Origin: an uncultured bacterium
Lineage (GTDB): Bacteria > Actinomycetota > Coriobacteriia > Coriobacteriales > Coriobacteriaceae
Assembly: GCA_905215115.1 (NCBI GenBank)
Contig: CAJMOP010000123.1
Coordinates: 1 to 5,530, forward strand
Length of the DNA stretch: 5,530 nucleotides
Direction of reading: 5' to 3'
Below the pieces are notes generated by a model, which saw only the letters and a program-made list of their open reading frames with translations, did no database searches and was not told the origin of the DNA. The translations under genes were made by a program, and so were the position numbers. Positions 1-5,190 of this stretch are shown piece by piece (positions within the stretch are counted from its first letter, which is position 1; every line of letters starts with the position of its first letter).

Positions 1-550
1 TCATGTAGGTGGCGTCGAGCCACAGGTAGCAGCACGGCGTGCCCGACAGGTCGCGGCGGCGGAACTCCGCCACCTCGGCGTCGAGGTCGGAGCAGAGGCT
101 CGAGACCTCCGAGCTCGACAGCGAGGATATGCCCAGCTTGGACGCCACGCGCTCGACCTTGCGGGTGGACACGCCGCATACGTACATCTCCTGCACGACG
201 GAGGCCACCGAGGTGTCGACGCGCGACCATCGCGCGAGCATGCCCTCGGGGTAGTAGGTGCCGTGCCTGAGCTTGGGTATCTCGAGCTCCACGTCGCCCA
301 CGGCGGTCTTGAGCGACCTGGGGCGGTAGCCGTTGCGGCTGTTCTCCCTGCCGTCGCTGCGCTCGTTGCGGCTCGCGCCGCACATCTGCTGGGCCTCGGA
401 GTCCATCAGCGCGTTCATCACGCTGCCCAGCACCCTGCACGCGAACTCGCGCGCGTCGCCGCACTCCTGCCAAAGCCTCGCCGCCTCGAGGGCCTCGTCG
501 CGGCCGAGGCGCAGTACACTCTCTTCTTGGGGCATCGCCTTTCCTTCCAT
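1..550 (-). CDS. IS256-family (Mutator) transposase, N-terminal 183 residues, cut by window edge
   Basis: Reading the minus strand from 550 gives an uninterrupted 183-codon frame that leaves the window at its left edge. It shows the order expected of IS256-family DDE transposases. An N-terminal helical part (about 15-55) is followed by the basic stretch RNERSDGRENSRNGYRPRSL (61-80), the beta-rich GDVELEIPKLRHGTYYPE (85-102), the helix-turn-helix-like segment VQEMYVCGVSTRKVERVASKLG (from 119), and SSSEVSSLCSDLD (145-157). The last visible residues, CCYLWLDATYM, carry the first catalytic Asp (D179) of the DDE triad; the other two acidic residues lie outside the window. Start 550 is chosen because AAGGTG (560-555) sits 6 bases upstream and a promoter lies just beyond. 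An in-frame ATG at 535, also behind GGAAAGG, is an alternative. The visible part has no frameshift or stop, so the element may be intact. It moves DNA by cut-and-paste or copy-out transposition in the cytoplasm. Confidence 0.93.
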   Translation of the reverse strand, partial: MEGKAMPQEESVLRLGRDEALEAARLWQECGDAREFACRVLGSVMNALMDSEAQQMCGASRNERSDGRENSRNGYRPRSLKTAVGDVELEIPKLRHGTYYPEGMLARWSRVDTSVASVVQEMYVCGVSTRKVERVASKLGISSLSSSEVSSLCSDLDAEVAEFRRRDLSGTPCCYLWLDATYM

Positions 551-577
551 TCGTCACCTTCATTACTCCAACGACGA

Positions 578-605
578 ATTCTAGGCGGTGTCCCCTCCCT
601 TTCAA
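578..605 (-). promoter_or_regulatory. Transposase promoter
   Basis: On the minus strand TTGAAA (605-600, one mismatch to TTGACA) and TAGAAT (583-578, one mismatch to TATAAT) are separated by 16 bases. The expected transcription start near 571 leaves a leader of about 20 bases containing AAGGTG, 6 bases before the ATG at 550. The -35 box falls at the tip and descending arm of the 597-612 hairpin. Confidence 0.6.
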
Positions 606-612
606 GAAAGGG
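597..612. repeat. Short hairpin, 7-bp stem, overlapping the transposase -35 box
   Basis: CCCTTTC and GAAAGGG pair perfectly around a two-base AA centre. A second, larger palindrome lies three bases away at 615-636. In RNA entering from outside the element, these structures would form upstream of the transposase leader. They could weaken read-through expression, as end-proximal hairpins do in several IS families; that role is an inference. Confidence 0.6.
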
Positions 613-614
613 CG

Positions 615-636
615 GAGGCGGGGCATGCCCCGCCTC
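615..636. repeat. Perfect 22-bp GC-rich palindrome inside the IS end
   Basis: Eleven bases, GAGGCGGGGCA, are followed immediately by their exact reverse complement, with no spacer and GCATGC at the centre. It sits between the probable IS tip and the transposase promoter. No T-tract follows on either strand, so it is not a normal rho-independent terminator. It could be a protein-binding site, a transcription roadblock or a cruciform. Confidence 0.75.
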
Positions 637-719
637 TTACACCACATCTCTGTGCGCTACCGCGGAGCGCGCATCGAAATAGGCGTTTTGGGCTGTTTGA
701 GGGGTTAGACATATACCAC

Positions 720-750
720 GTGGCCAAAAAACGCCAAATATGAGTACTGT
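720..750 (+). repeat. Left 31-bp arm of inverted repeat
   Basis: Begins GTGGCCAAAAAACGCC and ends with the shared GCCAAATATGAGTACTGT core. It pairs with 919-949 on the opposite strand with two mismatches. Confidence 0.95.
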
Positions 751-784
751 TGCCAAGATAGTCACATATGCTTTAGGTCATTTT

Positions 785-819
785 GGCTCTCAATCGGTAT
801 TAATTATCGATAGAGAGCC
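785..819 (+). repeat. Internal hairpin within the inverted-repeat segment
   Basis: GGCTCTC (785-791) pairs with GAGAGCC (813-819). After one mismatch, ATCG (793-796) pairs with CGAT (808-811), giving an 11-pair broken stem. On the + strand it is followed by TATTTTATT (820-828), so it could act as a weak terminator for transcripts entering from the left. On the minus strand AAAA follows less than two bases beyond the stem, so it is not a terminator in that direction. Confidence 0.55.
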
Positions 820-825
820 TATTTT

Positions 826-875
826 ATTGGACTTATGAGGAATTACATTGTCAAGCTTTTGAACAAATGTAGATT
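826..875. promoter_or_regulatory. Candidate divergent promoters in the inverted-repeat segment
   Basis: A TTGTCAA sequence at 848-854 reads as a -35 box on both strands. Minus strand: perfect TTGACA (854-849), 17-base spacer, then TCCAAT (831-826, four of six). Plus strand: TTGTCA (848-853), 16-base spacer, then TAGATT (870-875, four of six), pointing toward the dipeptidase. In AT-rich DNA such matches occur by chance, so this is a suggestion only. Confidence 0.3.
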
Positions 876-918
876 ATCGACACCTGCATTCGGTTAAATT
901 GCTGCTACTAAATTTGTG

Positions 919-949
919 ACAGTACTCATATTTGGCATTTTTTGACCAC
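919..949 (-). repeat. Right 31-bp arm of inverted repeat
   Basis: On the minus strand it begins GTGGTCAAAAAATGCC and ends with the same GCCAAATATGAGTACTGT core as the left arm. Its outer edge lies 98 bases before the dipeptidase start chosen here. Confidence 0.95.
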
Positions 950-970
950 AGGGATCTCGAGGGGGCTGCC

Positions 971-993
971 GGGGCGGCGGTTTCGCCCTTTTT
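971..993 (+). terminator. Rho-independent terminator upstream of the dipeptidase gene
   Basis: GGGCG (972-976) pairs with CGCCC (984-988), extended by a G-T pair (977/983), and is followed immediately by five T residues (989-993). No gene ends just upstream on the + strand. It may be left over from a gene displaced by the elements to the left, it may shield the dipeptidase from transcription out of the 720-949 segment, or it may be an attenuator. Confidence 0.6.
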
Positions 994-1005
994 GCGCCGA
1001 AGCGA

Positions 1006-1011
1006 TACACT
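1006..1011 (+). promoter_or_regulatory. Possible -10 box for the dipeptidase gene
   Basis: TACACT (four of six to TATAAT) lies 36 bases before the ATG at 1048. This is a suitable distance for a short leader, and it lies beyond the 971-993 terminator. No good -35 box sits at 16-18 bases; TTTCGC (981-986, 19-base spacer) is the nearest candidate and is poor. Confidence 0.35.
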
Positions 1012-1034
1012 GTTACCGTTTGATTTCTTCGCTC

Positions 1035-1041
1035 AAGGAGG
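1035..1041 (+). promoter_or_regulatory. Ribosome binding site that fixes the dipeptidase start
   Basis: AAGGAGG is a full-strength Shine-Dalgarno sequence. The ATG at 1042 abuts it directly and would be unusable, whereas the in-frame ATG at 1048 is 6 bases downstream. The start is therefore taken as 1048. Confidence 0.85.
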
Positions 1042-1047
1042 ATGCGC

Positions 1048-2571
1048 ATGCCGTGCACAACGATTTTGGTTGGTAAGAATGCGAGCTACGACGGGTCGAC
1101 CCTGGTCGCGCGTAACGAGGACTCGTCCAACGGGGTGTTTGAGCCCAAGCGTATGCGCGTGGTGCATCCCGACGAGCAGCCGCGCGTCTACACGAGCGTC
1201 CTGAGTCACCTAACCGTTGAGCTGTCCGACAATCCCATGCGCTACACGAGCGTCCCCGATGTTGTCCCGGGCCACGGCATCTGGGCCGAGGCCGGTTTCA
1301 ACGAGCTCAATGTCGGCATGTCCGCAACCGAGACGCTCACCACCAACGAGCGCGTCCGCGGCGCCGACCCGCTTGTGGACTACCTGCCCGCCAAGGGCAA
1401 CGAAGGCGAGGATGGATACGTTCCGGCGCAGCCCGGTGGCTTGGGCGAGGAGGACATGGTGACCCTGGTCCTGCCGTATGCCAAGTCCGCTCGCGACGGC
1501 GTTCGTATCCTGGGTGATCTGCTCGAGCGCTACGGCACCTACGAGAACAACGGCATCGCCTTTAGCGACGTGGACGAGATCTGGTGGCTCGAGACCATCG
1601 GCGGCCACCACTGGATCGCCAAGCGCGTGCCCGATGACGCCTATGTGACCATGCCCAACCAGCTGGGTATCGACAGCTTTGACCTGGACGACGCCGAGGG
1701 CGCCCAGACCGACCACATGTGCTCCGCCGACCTGCGCTCCTGGATGGCCGAGTGGCATCTGGACCTGACGCTGGGTGTCGAGGGCGACGGCCCGGCGACG
1801 GTATTCAACCCGCGCGAGGCCTTTGGCTCGCACAGCGACAGCGACCACGTTTACAACACGCCGCGCGCCTGGTACATGCAGCGCTGCCTCAACCCCAGCG
1901 ACGTGTGGGACGGCCCCGATGCCGACTACACGCCTGAGAGCGACGATATCCCCTGGAGCCGCGTGCCCGAGCGCAAGGTGACCATCGAGGACATTAAGTA
2001 CGTGCTTTCGAGCCACTACCAGGGCACGGAGTACGACTGCTACGGCAGCAAGGGCACGCCCGCCACGCGTGGCGCTTATCGCCCCATCGGCATCAACCGC
2101 AACAGCCAGCTCGCTGTGCTGCAGCTGCGCCCCTATGCGCATCCGGCCTACCGCGCCGTGCAGTGGATGGCCTTTGGCTCCAACTCGTTTAACGCGCTGG
2201 TTCCGCTGTACGCCAACGTCGAGACCATGCCCGAGTACTATGCCGACACGCAGGCTCGCGTAACGTCCGAAAACTTCTACTGGGCCAACCGCCTGATCGG
2301 CGCGCTGGCTGACGTCCGCTTCCATGAGTGCGGTCGCGCTGTGGAGGATTATCAGGAGAAGGTCGGTGGCATGGGCCACAAGCAGATCCATGACGTCGAC
2401 GCTGCCGTAGCCGTTCTGCCCGAGGCCGAAGTGCCTGCCGAACTTGCACGCGCCAACGAGGCCTTTGCCGAGCGTGTTCGCGTGGAAACCGATGCTCTAC
2501 TGGGCAAGGTGCTCTACACCACAAGCTGCGCCATGAAGAACTCTTTCGCGATGAACGACAACGTGAGGTAG
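1048..2571 (+). CDS. C69-family dipeptidase (PepD-like, N-terminal cysteine hydrolase)
   Basis: The 507-residue product matches the C69 peptidase family, whose members are Ntn-hydrolases that split dipeptides in the cytoplasm using a cysteine near the N-terminus. The protein begins MPCTTILVGK, so Cys3 is the expected nucleophile once Met-Pro is removed. ASYDGSTLVARNEDSSNG (12-29) follows, as in Lactobacillus PepD-type enzymes. Further family blocks are NVGMSATET (88-96), EIWWLETIGGHHWIAKRVPD (177-196), NQLGIDSFD (204-212) and FNPREAFGSHSDSDHVYN, near residue 252. Length is slightly above the usual 460-480. There is no signal peptide or membrane segment. It has its own leader, and 99 bases separate it from the next gene, so it is probably monocistronic. 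The exact dipeptide preference cannot be read from sequence. Other C69 relatives include secernins and bile-salt/penicillin acylase-like Ntn enzymes, but the conserved blocks favour a dipeptidase. Confidence 0.93.
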   Translation: MPCTTILVGKNASYDGSTLVARNEDSSNGVFEPKRMRVVHPDEQPRVYTSVLSHLTVELSDNPMRYTSVPDVVPGHGIWAEAGFNELNVGMSATETLTTNERVRGADPLVDYLPAKGNEGEDGYVPAQPGGLGEEDMVTLVLPYAKSARDGVRILGDLLERYGTYENNGIAFSDVDEIWWLETIGGHHWIAKRVPDDAYVTMPNQLGIDSFDLDDAEGAQTDHMCSADLRSWMAEWHLDLTLGVEGDGPATVFNPREAFGSHSDSDHVYNTPRAWYMQRCLNPSDVWDGPDADYTPESDDIPWSRVPERKVTIEDIKYVLSSHYQGTEYDCYGSKGTPATRGAYRPIGINRNSQLAVLQLRPYAHPAYRAVQWMAFGSNSFNALVPLYANVETMPEYYADTQARVTSENFYWANRLIGALADVRFHECGRAVEDYQEKVGGMGHKQIHDVDAAVAVLPEAEVPAELARANEAFAERVRVETDALLGKVLYTTSCAMKNSFAMNDNVR

Positions 2572-2605
2572 GGATTTCCCGTCGATCGAATAGCGCTAAA
2601 ACGCT

Positions 2606-2635
2606 TTGTCGCTTTCACTCGATCTTGGGTACAAG
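2606..2635 (+). promoter_or_regulatory. Weak candidate promoter for the phasin-ubiB operon
   Basis: TTGTCG (2606-2611) and TACAAG (2630-2635), each four of six to consensus with an 18-base spacer, lie 36 bases before the ATG at 2671. The preceding bases contain only a weak 4-bp AGCG/CGCT hairpin (2592-2604) followed by TTTG, so read-through from the dipeptidase gene is also possible. Confidence 0.3.
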
Positions 2636-2670
2636 AACGCCAATGCAGTTGTTTATGATTGGAGACAACC

Positions 2671-3087
2671 ATGGTTATGAAACTCGATCAGCTTGTTAAC
2701 GGCGCCATCAACGTTGGCTTTGGCGCTGCCGCCGTTGCCGTCGAAGGCGGCAAAAAGGTCCTCGACGACCTTAATACCAAGGGCGAACAGGTCCGCAAGG
2801 ACACCGCCACCCCCGATATCGCTCGCAGTGTGTCCGACATGTTCGAGCAGGCCGGCGGTACCATCTCCGATCTGACCGAGCGCTTGGGCATGCAGGGCGA
2901 GACCGCGGCCCAGCGCGTGCTCGACGAGCTCATTCTGGCTCGCGTCCGCGTCATGACCGCCCCCGAGCGCACGGCCTTCCTGGCCCATGTGCGCGACATC
3001 GTCGATTCAGTCGAGGACAACGTGACCTCGGTGCCCGTCGAGTCCGTTGAGCCCGACGATGCGAAGGATACCGAAGAGGCCGAGTAG
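2671..3087 (+). CDS. Phasin-like small helical protein
   Basis: A 138-residue protein. Residues 15-43 (starting VGFGAAAVAVEGGKKVLDDL, followed by NTKGEQVRK) resemble the Gly/Ala-then-helix signature of phasin or PHA-granule-associated regulator proteins in Gram-positive bacteria, where a small hydrophobic, amphipathic segment leads into K..DDL..KGE. Residues 50-118 look fully helical, with heptad-like spacing (IARSVSDMFEQAGGTISDLTERLG). The tail (121-138) is acidic and probably disordered. There is no signal peptide. Start 2671 is set by GGAG at 2661-2664, 6 bases upstream; a TTG at 2659 in the same frame is less likely because it would overlap that site. The stop lies 8 bases before the ubiB-family ATG, so the two are co-transcribed and probably translationally coupled. 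No PHA synthase is visible, so a granule role is unproven. It may instead be a partner or membrane adaptor of the neighbouring kinase-like protein. Confidence 0.75.
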   Translation: MVMKLDQLVNGAINVGFGAAAVAVEGGKKVLDDLNTKGEQVRKDTATPDIARSVSDMFEQAGGTISDLTERLGMQGETAAQRVLDELILARVRVMTAPERTAFLAHVRDIVDSVEDNVTSVPVESVEPDDAKDTEEAE

Positions 3088-3095
3088 CAGCGCAG

Positions 3096-4859
3096 ATGGC
3101 AGATTCCACCACCGATTACAACAATCTAGATCCCTTGGGTGACGAGGCGGCGGTTGTCGATGAGGTCGACGCCGCCGTCTCGGGCGTTCGCAAGAAGCCG
3201 CGCGCTGTCGATATGGTCCCCGAGGAGCCCGACGCGATGGCGCCGGACGAGGAATACCAGCTCACGCCGGCGGGTCGTCGCGAACGCATCGGGCAGATTG
3301 TTCGCCTGGTCAAAAAGTACCGCGTGTGGGATAACCTCACGCCGGTTCGTTTGCGCCGCCTGCTCGAGGAACTCGGCCCCATGTTCGTCAAGATGGGGCA
3401 GATTTTGGCCAACCGGTCCGAGATTCTGCCGCAGCGCTTTTGCGACGAGCTGCGTCGTCTGCGCTCCGACGTGGAGCCGGTGCCGTACGAGGTCGTACTC
3501 AGCTGTCTGGAAGAAGAATACGGCCTGCGCCTGGGGGAGATGTTCGATGCGATCGACCCCAATCCGCTTGGTAGCGCATCGCTCGCGCAGGTGCACCGCG
3601 CTCGTCTGGTGACGGGCGAGGACGTGGCCGTCAAGGTGCAGCGCCCCGGTGCGCAGCAGGTTATGGCACAGGACATCGATATCATCCGCTCGGTGGTGCG
3701 TATCGTTTCCAAGTTCGTCAACACCGATCAATTCGTTGACCTGCACGGTGTAGTCGAGGAGCTGTGGACCTCATTTCGCGAGGAGACCAACTTTTTGGCC
3801 GAGGCCAAAAACCTCAACGACTTCTACGAGTTCCATAAGAGCGTTCATGGCGTGACGTGCCCTAAATCCTATCTGGACCTGTGCACCGAGCACGTGGTGG
3901 TTATGGACTACGTCGACGGCTTTTCGATCGCCGATCCTGAACGCTTGGTGGCCGAGGGCTATGACTTGGAAAAGATCGGTGCCGCAATCGTCGAGGACTA
4001 CTCGACGCAGGTGCTCGACGATGGCTTTTTCCATGCCGACCCGCATGCGGGAAACATCATCCTCAAGGATGGCATCGTCTACTTTATTGACCTGGGCATG
4101 GTCGGACGCATGTCGAGCCACGATCGCGGTATCGTAAAGGACATGATTTTCGCCGTGGCCGAGGGCGACGTGCCCAAGCTCAAGGATTCGCTCATGCGCT
4201 TCGCCGTGACGCGTGGCGACTCGGCTGAGCTCGATCATTCGGCCTTTTTGTCCGATTTGGACTTTATCGTGGCTGACTTTGCGGGCCTTGACCTGAAGGA
4301 TCTGGATATCGGCGAGTTTTTGACCTCGCTGCTAAACCTGGCGCGCAAAAACGATGTTGAGCTGCCGAGCGTGGTGACGATGTTCGCGCGCGGCATGGTG
4401 ACGCTCGAGGGTTTGCTGACCGAGTACATGCCCAACGTCAACATGATCCAGATCATCCAAACGCACATTAAAAACGAGAAAAGCACCTATGCGCGTGTGC
4501 GCGATATGGGACGCGATCTTGCCGCGAGCAGCTATCGCGCGGCGAAGGGCTCACTCGAGGCGGCTGAGTACCTGGGGCTGGCTTCGCGCATGCTCACGCG
4601 CGGCCAGCTTAAGGTGAACACGCAGATCATGAGCAGCGATAAGGCGCTGCGACAGCTGGGCGGAATTATCGACCGCATGTCGATGGCTATCGTTATCGCC
4701 GGCCTGTTTATCGGTTCGTCGGTGGTGTACTACGCACGCATCGAGCCGGTTGTGTTTGGTATCCCGGTCATTGGCTTTATGGGCTACGTGAGCGCGCTGG
4801 TGCTGGCGCTTATGCTGGGCCGCAATATCTGGCTCAACAGCCACGGCGGCAAACACTAG
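3096..4859 (+). CDS. ubiB: UbiB/ABC1 (AarF, COQ8) family atypical kinase/ATPase
   Basis: The 587-residue product has all hallmarks of the UbiB family. The family-specific KxGQ motif is KMGQ (99-102). The Ala-rich loop replacing the usual Gly-rich loop is GSASLAQVH (159-167). The ATP-binding lysine is K180 in VAVKVQRPG. The hinge-like VMDYVDG spans 269-275. The catalytic loop is HADPHAGN (313-320, D315 and N320), and the metal-binding D332 lies in IDLG. Two predicted C-terminal membrane helices lie at about 528-547 and 552-574, as in membrane-anchored UbiB. The first 60 residues are acidic, low in complexity and longer than in E. coli UbiB (546 residues in total). In proteobacteria and mitochondria the family supports ubiquinone synthesis, probably by extracting lipid precursors from the membrane with ATP. 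A coriobacterium would not be expected to make ubiquinone, so here the cargo may be another isoprenoid or lipid; this is inferred. Only a weak ribosome binding site precedes the ATG, consistent with coupling to the phasin-like gene 8 bases upstream. The gene symbol denotes the family, not a proven function. Confidence 0.95.
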   Translation: MADSTTDYNNLDPLGDEAAVVDEVDAAVSGVRKKPRAVDMVPEEPDAMAPDEEYQLTPAGRRERIGQIVRLVKKYRVWDNLTPVRLRRLLEELGPMFVKMGQILANRSEILPQRFCDELRRLRSDVEPVPYEVVLSCLEEEYGLRLGEMFDAIDPNPLGSASLAQVHRARLVTGEDVAVKVQRPGAQQVMAQDIDIIRSVVRIVSKFVNTDQFVDLHGVVEELWTSFREETNFLAEAKNLNDFYEFHKSVHGVTCPKSYLDLCTEHVVVMDYVDGFSIADPERLVAEGYDLEKIGAAIVEDYSTQVLDDGFFHADPHAGNIILKDGIVYFIDLGMVGRMSSHDRGIVKDMIFAVAEGDVPKLKDSLMRFAVTRGDSAELDHSAFLSDLDFIVADFAGLDLKDLDIGEFLTSLLNLARKNDVELPSVVTMFARGMVTLEGLLTEYMPNVNMIQIIQTHIKNEKSTYARVRDMGRDLAASSYRAAKGSLEAAEYLGLASRMLTRGQLKVNTQIMSSDKALRQLGGIIDRMSMAIVIAGLFIGSSVVYYARIEPVVFGIPVIGFMGYVSALVLALMLGRNIWLNSHGGKH

Positions 4860-4910
4860 AGGCTGCGACCGTCACCGCATTTTCCTATCGCAAACAATAG
4901 CTTTTACCTT

Positions 4911-4938
4911 GGGCTTCGCCTGTGTGCGGGGCCCTTTT
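4911..4938 (+). terminator. Rho-independent terminator of the phasin-ubiB operon
   Basis: GGGCTTCGC (4911-4919) pairs along its full 9 bases with GCGGGGCCC (4926-4934), including two G-T pairs, around the loop CTGTGT. TTTT (4935-4938) follows. It lies 52 bases after the ubiB stop. Confidence 0.82.
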
Positions 4939-4964
4939 GCGTGATACCATTTTGACGGTAATAA
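4937..4964 (+). promoter_or_regulatory. Promoter for the cobalamin riboswitch transcript
   Basis: TTGCGT (4937-4942, four of six) and TAATAA (4959-4964, within TAATAAT) are separated by 16 bases. The predicted start near 4971 falls just before the first paired base of the aptamer (4975). The -35 box shares two bases with the T-tract of the preceding terminator. Confidence 0.5.
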
Positions 4965-4974
4965 TCGATGGCCT

Positions 4975-5147
4975 AGATGGTGGTGCGGAGACGCACGAAC
5001 GCGCGGTTTTCCTGCGCGTTTGGGAGAATCGGGGTGCAAGTCCCCGGCTGTACCAGTAACCGTAATTCCTCTTGGCTCGGGATGTTCGCGTCGCAGATCG
5101 GACGACGCGCCTGAGCCGTTAAGGTTAAGTCGGATCGCCTCCCATCT
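4975..5147 (+). promoter_or_regulatory. Cobalamin (B12) riboswitch aptamer
   Basis: The RNA senses adenosylcobalamin or a related corrinoid in the leader of the downstream gene. The visible core is GGAGAATC followed by the hairpin GGGGTGCAAGTCCCC (5031-5045), then GGCTGTACCAGTAACCGTAA (5045-5064 region), the counterpart of the usual GC.G.CCCGCAACCGT block. A divergent B12 box, AGTCGGATCGCCTCCC, starts at 5128. AGATGG (4975-4980) pairs with CCATCT (5142-5147) to close the outer P1 stem. Further helices are GTGCG/CGCAC (4983-4987/4992-4996), AACGCGC/GCGCGTT (4998-5004/5014-5020), and a peripheral arm GGCTC/GAGCC (5074-5078/5113-5117) containing GCGTCG/CGACGC (5088-5093/5103-5108). The usual CAGGA of the B12 box reads CGGA and CCCGC reads CCAGT, so this is a slightly non-standard member. 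Confidence 0.88.
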
Positions 5148-5181
5148 TGCATGCGGCTGCGGCGTATGCCGCCGGTGTGCA
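5148..5181 (+). promoter_or_regulatory. Hairpin after the aptamer (likely expression platform)
   Basis: GCGGC (5159-5163) and GCCGC (5168-5172) form a stem with loop GTAT, and outer TGCA (5148-5151) can pair with TGCA (5178-5181). No T-tract follows, so control is more likely at translation than at termination. The loop GUAU can pair with GUAC (5050-5053) in the aptamer's conserved loop, in the manner of the kissing-loop contact known for cobalamin riboswitches; that contact is inferred. Confidence 0.5.
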
Positions 5182-5190
5182 TAGGGCTCT

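Larger units (their letters stand above)
1..662 (-). mobile_element. IS256-family insertion sequence, transposase-proximal end
   Basis: The transposase, its promoter and the hairpins upstream mark this as the 5' end of an IS256-family element; the other end is beyond the left edge. The outer boundary is uncertain. On the minus strand GTGTAA (642-637) resembles the GTGTAA-containing inner part of IS256-type terminal repeats, where the tip lies roughly 20 bases further out, suggesting an edge near 660. The matching terminal repeat and the target duplication cannot be seen, so the right limit is a guess good to perhaps 25 bases. Confidence 0.6.
720..949. mobile_element. AT-rich 230-bp segment bounded by 31-bp inverted repeats (MITE-like or invertible)
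   Basis: The left arm (720-750) and right arm (919-949) are inverted copies of one 31-base sequence matching at 29 of 31 positions. The inner 18 bases, GCCAAATATGAGTACTGT, are identical, and the two differences are C/T changes at arm positions 5 and 13. The match stops abruptly on both sides, so the arms are true boundaries. The 168-base interior is far richer in A+T than the surroundings and encodes no convincing protein. I see no direct duplication of the target at the outer edges. This architecture fits a miniature inverted-repeat element mobilised by a transposase elsewhere, a segment flipped by a recombinase, or a conserved structured regulatory sequence. Sequence alone does not decide among these. 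Confidence 0.72.
551..1047. other. 497-base gene-free region between transposase and dipeptidase
   Basis: No reading frame here has both a credible ribosome binding site and protein-like composition. The region divides into four parts: the transposase control region with hairpins (551-about 662); a stretch of about 57 bases with nothing recognisable (663-719), whose border with the preceding part contains a small GCGCT/AGCGC hairpin at 654-670; the AT-rich inverted-repeat segment (720-949); and the dipeptidase leader with a terminator (950-1047). Base composition changes sharply at about 700 and again at 950, with AT-rich DNA inside a GC-rich genome. Confidence 0.7.

Noticed and set aside
39..682. 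Plus-strand frames of 71, 139 and 83 codons over the transposase region
   Set aside because: They overlap the minus-strand transposase, whose conserved motifs leave no doubt which strand is coding.
700..960. CRISPR-like or direct-repeat array
   Set aside because: The repeats are a single inverted pair, not multiple direct copies with regular spacers.
710..960. Target-site duplication around the 230-bp segment
   Set aside because: Bases just outside the two arms (ending ATACCAC on the left, starting AGGGATC on the right) share no direct repeat.
1210..2391. A 393-codon open frame on the minus strand opposite the dipeptidase
   Set aside because: It lies wholly antisense to a clearly conserved gene, has biased Val/Ala/His/Gly composition and no ribosome binding site, and is explained by GC-rich codon usage on the other strand.
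2572..2605. Terminator after the dipeptidase gene
   Set aside because: The only hairpin seen (AGCG/CGCT, 2592-2604) has a 4-bp stem and no real T-tract, too weak to call.
3116..3746. Two long minus-strand frames opposite the start of the UbiB-family gene
   Set aside because: Both are shadows of the GC-rich coding strand with arginine/serine- or histidine/valine-rich composition and no family resemblance.
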